Shown here: in pieces, positions 58,967-64,000 of the stretch
Layout of the letters: every line of letters starts with the position of its first letter
How positions within the stretch are numbered: the first letter of the stretch is position 1
Assembly: GCF_030711405.1 (NCBI RefSeq)
Contig: NZ_JAULSI010000017.1
Location: 37,181-101,180 of the forward strand
Direction: 5' to 3'
From: Massilia brevitalea
GTDB lineage: Bacteria > Pseudomonadota > Gammaproteobacteria > Burkholderiales > Burkholderiaceae_D
DNA: 64,000 bases
Notes under the pieces: model-generated
The model's database searches: none
What the model was told of the DNA's origin: nothing
The model's input: the letters and a program-made list of their open reading frames with translations, nothing else
Program-made: the position numbers and the translations under genes

Positions 58967-61045
58967 ATGAACACCAGCAATCCCCTCCTCGATTTCTCTG
59001 GCCTGCCGCGTTTCGATTTGTTCCGTCCGGAACACGTCACGCCTGCCATCGAACAATTGATCGCAGAAGCCACCGAGGTGGTCAACAAGCTCGAAGCGCC
59101 ATCAAGTGACGTCACCTGGGACAACTTCGTGATCCCGCTCGAGGAAGCGACCGAACGCCTGGGCCGCGCCTGGGGCATCGTGAACCACCTGAACCACGTG
59201 GCCGACACGCCGGAACTGCGCGCCGTCTACAACGAAAACCAGCCGAAGATCACCGAGTTCTTCACCATCCTCGGCCAGAACGAAGCGCTGTTCGACAAGT
59301 ACAAGGCGATCCGCGCGGGCGCCGAGTACGCGAACCTGACGCCGGCGAGAAAACGCATCGTCGAGAACGCCCTGCGCGACTTCCGCCTGGGCGGCGCCGA
59401 ACTGCCCGAAGACAAGAAAGAACGTTTCGCCGCCATCCAGGAACAGCACGCCGCCATCTCGACGCGCTTCTCGGAAAACGTGCTGGATGCCACCAACGAC
59501 TACAAATACGTGGTTGAAAACGAGGCGGACCTGGCCGGCATTCCGGACGACGCCAAGGCCGCCGCACGCGCCGCCGCCGAGGCCGAAGGCAAGGCCGGCT
59601 GGCAGTTTACCCTGCACTTCCCGTCCTACTTTCCGGTCCTGCAATTCGCCAGCAACCGCGCCTTGCGCGAAACGATCTACCGCGCCAGCGCCACCAAAGC
59701 GTCGGATGCCGGCATCGTGTTCTCGGAACTGGAGAAATGGGACAACACCTCGAACATCGCCCAACTCTTGAGGTTGCGCGACGAGGAAGCGAAACTGCTG
59801 GATTACCGTAACTTCGCCGAAGTGTCGCTGGTGCCGAAGATGGCCGAGAGCCCGGACCACGTGATCAGCTTCCTGGAAGACCTGGCGCGCCGCGCGCGTC
59901 CGTTCGCCGAGAACGACCTGGCCGAACTGCGCGCCTTTGCCAAGGACGAGCTCGGCATCGAGGACATGCATGCCTGGGACGTGGCCTATGCCTCGGAAAA
60001 ACTGCGCGAGAAGCGTTATGCCTTCTCGGCCCAGGAAGTGAAGGAATACTTCCCTGAGCCCAAGGTTATCGAGGGCCTGTTCAAGGTGGTGCAAAGCCTG
60101 TTCTCGGTGCAGATCAAGCTGGACGAGGCGCCGGTGTGGCACCCGGACGTGCGCTTCTACCGCATCGAGCGCGATGGCCAGTTGGTTGGCCAGTTCTACT
60201 TCGATTTGTACGCACGCGCCGGCAAGGGCCAGGGCGCCTGGATGGACGATGCGCGCGGCCGCCGCATGACGACCGGCGGCATCCTGCAAACGCCGGTGGC
60301 TTACCTCACCTGCAACTTCACGCCGCCGGCAACCGTGGACGGCAAGCTGCAGCCATCGCTGTTCACGCACGATGAAGTGACGACCCTGTTCCACGAATTC
60401 GGCCACGGCCTGCACCACATGCTGACCGAAGTCGAGGAACTGTCGGTGTCGGGCATCTCGGGCGTGGAATGGGATGCGGTCGAGCTGCCGTCGCAGTTCA
60501 TGGAAAACTTCTGCTGGGAGTGGGACGTGCTGCAAGGCATGACCGCCCACGTGAAGACCGGCGAACCGCTGCCGCGCGCGCTGTACGACAAGATGCTGGC
60601 CGCGAAAAACTTCCAGTCGGGTATGCAGACGCTGCGCCAGGTGGAGTTCTCGCTGATCGACATGCATTTGCACTACGACTTCGATCCGAACAGCCAGCAG
60701 ACCGTGCAGCAGTTGATCGACGATGTACGCCAAAAATTCTCGGTGATGATTCCGCCTTCATTCAACCGCTTCCAGCACTCGTTCGGGCATATCTTTGCGG
60801 GTGGCTATGCGGCTGGATACTACAGCTACAAGTGGGCCGAGGTGCTGTCGGCCGATGCGTACGCGGCGTTCGAGGAAGCGGTCGAAGCGGGTGGTGGCGA
60901 GATTTCGGCCGAGACCGGCCGCCGCTTCCAGCGCGAGATCCTGGCGATGGGCGGCTCGCGTCCGGCGCTGGAATCGTTCAAGGCTTTCCGTGGCCGCGAA
61001 CCATCGATTGACGCGTTGCTGCGCCATAACGGCATGAACGCGTAA
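58967..61045 (+). CDS. prlC: Oligopeptidase A (M3 family)
   Basis: A 692-residue zinc metallopeptidase that degrades short peptides such as cleaved signal peptides. HEFGHGLHH with the HEXXH ligands at 476-480 lies in LFHEFGHGLHHMLTEVE. The third ligand Glu is in SGVEWDAVELPSQFMENF. The C-terminal F-N-R-F-Q-H-S-F-G-H-I-F and YYSYKWAEVLSADAYAAFEE are typical of M3A. AGGAAGG precedes the ATG at 58967. Likely co-transcribed with folD; R4 follows. Confidence 0.95.
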   Translation: MNTSNPLLDFSGLPRFDLFRPEHVTPAIEQLIAEATEVVNKLEAPSSDVTWDNFVIPLEEATERLGRAWGIVNHLNHVADTPELRAVYNENQPKITEFFTILGQNEALFDKYKAIRAGAEYANLTPARKRIVENALRDFRLGGAELPEDKKERFAAIQEQHAAISTRFSENVLDATNDYKYVVENEADLAGIPDDAKAAARAAAEAEGKAGWQFTLHFPSYFPVLQFASNRALRETIYRASATKASDAGIVFSELEKWDNTSNIAQLLRLRDEEAKLLDYRNFAEVSLVPKMAESPDHVISFLEDLARRARPFAENDLAELRAFAKDELGIEDMHAWDVAYASEKLREKRYAFSAQEVKEYFPEPKVIEGLFKVVQSLFSVQIKLDEAPVWHPDVRFYRIERDGQLVGQFYFDLYARAGKGQGAWMDDARGRRMTTGGILQTPVAYLTCNFTPPATVDGKLQPSLFTHDEVTTLFHEFGHGLHHMLTEVEELSVSGISGVEWDAVELPSQFMENFCWEWDVLQGMTAHVKTGEPLPRALYDKMLAAKNFQSGMQTLRQVEFSLIDMHLHYDFDPNSQQTVQQLIDDVRQKFSVMIPPSFNRFQHSFGHIFAGGYAAGYYSYKWAEVLSADAYAAFEEAVEAGGGEISAETGRRFQREILAMGGSRPALESFKAFRGREPSIDALLRHNGMNA

Positions 61046-61078
61046 AGGCAACGCCGGCAAAAGACCGCCGGCGCTGAC

Positions 61079-61267
61079 CGTACGGTGGGCACCCCGTGCC
61101 CACGCGAATGCGTGCATGGTGTTAACGTTAATTGATCATGCGCCGATGAATTATCACCAGCGTATCGAATGATCATTTGGAAGCACCTGCTGTTGGCGGG
61201 ATGTTCGATTCGAACCTTGCCAACACCGCGCACCATTCCGCGTGGGCACAGCGTGCCCACCGTACGG
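61079..61267. repeat. Composite palindromic element R4
   Basis: The left arm CCGTACGGTGGGCACCCCGTGCC (given in two parts) begins at 61079 and the right arm ends CCGTACGG at 61267, inverted around a 110-120 base centre. Belongs to the CCGTACGG subtype with R1. It occupies the prlC-holC gap. Confidence 0.85.
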
Positions 61268-61326
61268 GAAACACCGCGTCTACGCAAACTCACCATCTTC
61301 GTTCCCTCCGGTTTACAATCCCATCC

Positions 61327-61752
61327 ATGACCCGGATCGACTTCCACACCAACATCCCCGACAAGCTCAGCTACGCCTGCCGCCTCGCGCGCAAGGCATG
61401 GGCGACGCGCGCCAAGGTCGTGCTGCTGGCCGAAGACGCGGCCCAGGCCGCCGCCCTGAACGAGGCGCTGTGGACGCTGTCCGACACCGATTTCATCCCC
61501 CACGTGATGGCCGGCGACCCGCTCGCTGCCGAGACCCCGATCATCGTCACCGACCGCGAAGACGTCGACCTGCCGCACCACGAGATGCTGGTCAACCTCA
61601 CGCGCCGCACGCCGTCCACGTTTGCCGAGTTCGCGCGCGTGTTCGAGATCATCTCGACCGACGAGCTTGATGCCGCCGCCGGCCGCCAGCGCTACGTCGC
61701 CTACAAGAAGCAGTCCTACCCGCTGACCCACTTCGTCGCCAACCAATCATGA
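61327..61752 (+). CDS. holC: DNA polymerase III subunit chi
   Basis: A 141-residue clamp-loader accessory subunit that contacts SSB and psi. MTRIDFHTNIPDKLSYACRLARKAW is the family start; VVLLAEDAAQAAALNEALWTLSDTDFIPH follows, and LVNLT and RQRYVAYKKQSYPLTHF are close to the end. The ATG at 61327 is preferred to the open frame reaching into R4. The next gene overlaps by ATGA, as often seen for holC in betaproteobacteria. Confidence 0.92.
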   Translation: MTRIDFHTNIPDKLSYACRLARKAWATRAKVVLLAEDAAQAAALNEALWTLSDTDFIPHVMAGDPLAAETPIIVTDREDVDLPHHEMLVNLTRRTPSTFAEFARVFEIISTDELDAAAGRQRYVAYKKQSYPLTHFVANQS

Positions 61753-62222
61753 ACAAGAATCCAGCCTTCGATAGCAGCATTCCCGTGTTGACCGAAGTCG
61801 TGCTGGAGCCGTTTGTATTGGACCCTGTACCGCCAGCCCAGCCTGAAGCCGTGCCCGAGGAACCGGCCGTCGAGGCGGCGCCGATTCCTGCGCTGGAGCC
61901 GGCAGCCGAAGCCGCGCCGGCGGAAACGGAAGCAGTCTTCGAACCGGAGGTGGGCGCAGTGCCCGAACCGGTCGAGCAAACCATCGCGCCGGCACCAGCC
62001 GAGCTGGCCGAAGCTGCGCCGCCCCCTGTTGTCGAGCCCGACTGGGACGAACTCGAACGCCGCATCGCCGAGCGCGTGGTGCAGCAGCTGCAAACGCAGA
62101 TTGACGCCATCGTCCGCAGTGCCTTATCGTCGGCCAACGAACAGATCCAGCAAGGCGTGCGCCAGGCCGTCGAACAGGTCGTCGCCCAGCAGGTCGCGTC
62201 CGTCCAGTTCGGCCGTTCGTAG
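61749..62222 (+). CDS. Acidic Pro/Ala/Glu-rich hypothetical protein coupled to holC
   Basis: A 157-residue protein. Residues about 20-95 are low-complexity (PVPPAQPEAVPEEPAVEAAP), and the C-terminal part (about 98-157) is an amphipathic helix (LERRIAERVVQQLQTQIDAIV). No signal peptide. Its ATG overlaps the holC stop. The stop codon TAG at 62220-62222 is supplied by the start of repeat R5 (GTAGGGTGGG), so the native C-terminus may have been altered by the repeat. Family not recognised; such a gene is a common holC neighbour. Confidence 0.72.
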   Translation: MNKNPAFDSSIPVLTEVVLEPFVLDPVPPAQPEAVPEEPAVEAAPIPALEPAAEAAPAETEAVFEPEVGAVPEPVEQTIAPAPAELAEAAPPPVVEPDWDELERRIAERVVQQLQTQIDAIVRSALSSANEQIQQGVRQAVEQVVAQQVASVQFGRS

Positions 62223-62296
62223 GGTGGGTACTCGTACCCACCAGCACGATTCGGACAGGTAGGCACGCTGCCGGTGGGTTCGAGAACCCACCCTAC
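62219..62296. repeat. Composite palindromic element R5
   Basis: 28-base arm GTAGGGTGGGTACTCGTACCCACC (in parts; 62219-62246) and inverted arm ending GAACCCACCCTAC (62270-62296) with a 23-base centre. The core differs: GTACCCACC instead of GTGCCCACG. It overlaps the upstream gene's stop codon. Confidence 0.82.
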
Positions 62297-62496
62297 CTGC
62301 CCCGCCATGGGGCAGGCGCCACCTCTTCCTGCCCTGCCCGCGTGCACGGCGCCCCGTCCCCGCTCCAGCACCGATCACCCGCGCTTTATCGCTTTCCCAA
62401 GCCTGTAAATTGTTGTACCTTTTGCTCTGCATAAATCATAACCGGCGTACGCTGGCGGTCTTGCGCGCTGTCGCCTATCACCTTTCTGGAGACTGT

Positions 62497-63633
62497 ATGA
62501 CCCTCAAGTTCATCCCGCTTGCCGTTGCGTTGCTGGTTGCCGGGAGCGCCAGCGCCCAGCAGGTCGTCAAGATCGGCCATGTCAGCCCGACCTCGGGCCC
62601 GGTGTCCCACCTCGGCAAGGACATGGAAAACGCCGCGCGCATGGCAGTCGAGGAACTCAATGCCAAGGGCATCGTCATCAACGGCCAGAAGATCACCTTC
62701 CAGCTGGTGGCCGAGGACGACGCTTCCGATCCGAAGCAAGGCACGGCCGTGGCCCAGAAGCTGGTCGATGCGAAAGTAAAAGGCGTGATCGGGCACCTGG
62801 CCTCGGGCACCTCGATCCCGGCCTCGAAGATCTACAACGACGCCGGCATCCCGCAGATTTCGCCGGCCTCTACTTCACCGCTGTACACGCGCCAGCGCTA
62901 TGCCGGCACCTTCCGCGTGGTGGCCGACGACGCCAAGCTGGGCGGCACGCTGGCCAGGTACGCGGTCGACTCGCTGAAGGCGAGGAACATCGCCGTCATC
63001 GACGACCGCACCACCTATGGCCAGGGCGTGGCCTCGGAGTTCGCGAAAGCCGCCAAGGGGCCGGGCGTCAAAGTCGTCGGCAAGGAATTCACCAGCGCCA
63101 CCGCCACCGACTACACGGCGATCCTGACCTCGCTGCGCGCGAAGAAGCCGGACCTGATTTTCTTCGGCGGCATGGACGCGGTGGCCGGCCCGATGCTCAA
63201 GCAGATGAAGAACCTGGGCATCACGGCCAAATTCATGGGCGGCGACGGCATCTGCACCGACTCCCTGGGCCGCCTGGCCGGGGATGCGGTCGGCGCCGAA
63301 GGCAAGGTGATCTGCGCCGAGGCCGGCGGCGTGACCGGCGCCGCGCAGGAAAAGGCCATGACCAACTTCCGCGCCCGCTTCAAGCAGAAGACGGGGCAGG
63401 ACGTGCAGCTGTATGCGCCGTATGTGTATGACGCGGTGATGGTGATGGCAGCCGCCATGCAGAATGCGAAATCGGTCGAACCGATGAAATACCTGCCGGA
63501 GCTGAAAAAGATCCGCTACACGGGCGTGACGGGGGATATCCGGTTCGATGCCAAGGGCGATATCGAGAATGGGGCGCTGACCTTGTTCACGTACAAGGAT
63601 GGGAAGAAGAGCAAGCTGGATGTGATTCGGTAA
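62497..63633 (+). CDS. Branched-chain amino acid ABC transporter substrate-binding protein (LivJ/K-like)
   Basis: A 378-residue periplasmic binding protein. The signal peptide MTLKFIPLAVALLVAGSASA ends at residue 20. A type-I periplasmic binding fold begins VVKIGHVSPTSGPVSHLGKDMENAARMAVEELNAKG (in family terms). EDDASDPKQGTAVAQKL, GHLASGTSIPAS and SPASTSPLYT follow in the ligand cleft, with FRVVADDAKLGGTLA. No permease or ATPase genes lie inside the window. GGAG and a good spacing fix 62497. Confidence 0.93.
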   Translation: MTLKFIPLAVALLVAGSASAQQVVKIGHVSPTSGPVSHLGKDMENAARMAVEELNAKGIVINGQKITFQLVAEDDASDPKQGTAVAQKLVDAKVKGVIGHLASGTSIPASKIYNDAGIPQISPASTSPLYTRQRYAGTFRVVADDAKLGGTLARYAVDSLKARNIAVIDDRTTYGQGVASEFAKAAKGPGVKVVGKEFTSATATDYTAILTSLRAKKPDLIFFGGMDAVAGPMLKQMKNLGITAKFMGGDGICTDSLGRLAGDAVGAEGKVICAEAGGVTGAAQEKAMTNFRARFKQKTGQDVQLYAPYVYDAVMVMAAAMQNAKSVEPMKYLPELKKIRYTGVTGDIRFDAKGDIENGALTLFTYKDGKKSKLDVIR

Positions 63634-63670
63634 GCAGCCGCGCACCTCGATTGAATCGATATGCGTCACT

Positions 63671-63883
63671 GTAGGGTGGGCACTCCGTGCCCACGCGGTA
63701 CGCACGGCCCCGCCAGTCCGCTACGGTGAGGTGTCGCCCGCCAGCTTCAAGCAAGGCCAGGCGCGATGCCGGAGGTTTCGTCCATCGCCGGTTTTGCGGG
63801 CGAGACGTTACCGTTATCGGTGCAAGGACACGCACGTAACCGCGTGGGCACGGAGTGCCTTGCGCGGCCCGGCCCACCCTACG
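63671..63883. repeat. Composite palindromic element R6
   Basis: The left arm begins GTAGGGTGGGCACTCCGTGCC (in parts) at 63671. The right arm carries a GGGCCGCGC-type insertion like R2's left arm and ends near 63883. The interior is homologous to R1 and R2. Confidence 0.85.
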
Positions 63884-63926
63884 GGCGAGGCCAACGATCC
63901 CCCACACGTTTCGATAACGCGAACAA

Positions 63927-63955
63927 TAAAAAAGCGCGCCACTCCGGCGCGCTTC
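63927..63955 (-). terminator. Rho-independent terminator of the partial gene at the right edge
   Basis: On the minus strand AGCGCGCCGG-AGT-GGCGCGCT, followed by six T, lies about 20 bases after the stop of the partial gene. Confidence 0.7.
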
Positions 63956-63975
63956 TCGACATCGAGCGAGGTGGA

Positions 63976-64000
63976 TTACTTAGTCTCCAGCACCCACTTC
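63976..64000 (-). CDS. C-terminal end of an unidentified gene (window edge)
   Basis: Only the last seven codons are visible, reading K-W-V-L-E-T-K then stop on the minus strand. The terminator at 63927-63955 is correctly oriented and spaced for this frame, which supports it. Too short to identify. Confidence 0.4.

Overview
The window is high-GC bacterial chromosome that most resembles an Oxalobacteraceae betaproteobacterium of the Massilia/Telluria/Duganella type. This is an inference from the gene content: PEP-CTERM proteins with sigma-54-type promoters, a three-gene aceE-aceF-lpdA operon whose E3 carries a lipoyl domain, rpmB-rpmG, holC, folD and prlC, and many dispersed GTAGGGTGGGC palindromes. 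No plasmid, phage or CRISPR signature was seen.

Layout. 1-13.8 kb is housekeeping: fkpB (cut by the window edge), two tandem RDD membrane proteins, radC, rpmB-rpmG, a PepA-like PEP-CTERM protein, a fatty acid desaturase, an MscS channel, rsmB, purN, a barstar-like protein, a glycine-zipper envelope protein, a spermidine-synthase-like protein and a GspE/PilB ATPase. 13.9-23.4 kb lies between two identical tRNA-Lys(UUU) genes. It holds a T6SS cargo module read on the minus strand: vgrG, DUF4123 adaptor, DUF3304 immunity, then the DUF2235/Tle1 phospholipase. The effector end is clearly AT-richer than its surroundings. The module looks broken twice: an extra 8-bp repeat unit shifts the vgrG frame, and an IS481-family element splits tle1 just after its catalytic domain. 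A second PEP-CTERM gene and a small membrane protein follow.

23.5-38.9 kb holds a YigZ/IMPACT protein, an AraJ-type MFS transporter, a choice-of-anchor-A PEP-CTERM protein, an HDOD protein, a BON/LEA-like envelope protein, a predicted secreted zincin, a chemotaxis receptor, an M49 peptidase, and a complete tripartite efflux operon (emrA-emrB-outer membrane factor) divergent from a TetR gene over a perfect palindrome. 38.9-51.4 kb is a carotenoid locus. After a triplicated 126-bp repeat comes crtE-X-Y-I-B, with crtZ convergent and overlapping crtB. Then come two DUF2141 secreted proteins, a Tat-exported carotenoid oxygenase and a LytS/LytTR two-component pair. The set predicts zeaxanthin glucosides. 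51.6-57.7 kb is the pyruvate dehydrogenase operon. 57.8-64 kb holds folD, prlC, holC, an acidic hypothetical gene and a branched-chain amino acid binding protein.

The points most worth a second look are the repeat-length frameshift in vgrG, the IS insertion that leaves the Tle1 catalytic triad intact, sigma-54 -24/-12 elements before two PEP-CTERM genes, six related composite palindromic elements (one supplying a stop codon), and a LytTR regulator with a perfect Shine-Dalgarno but no canonical start codon.
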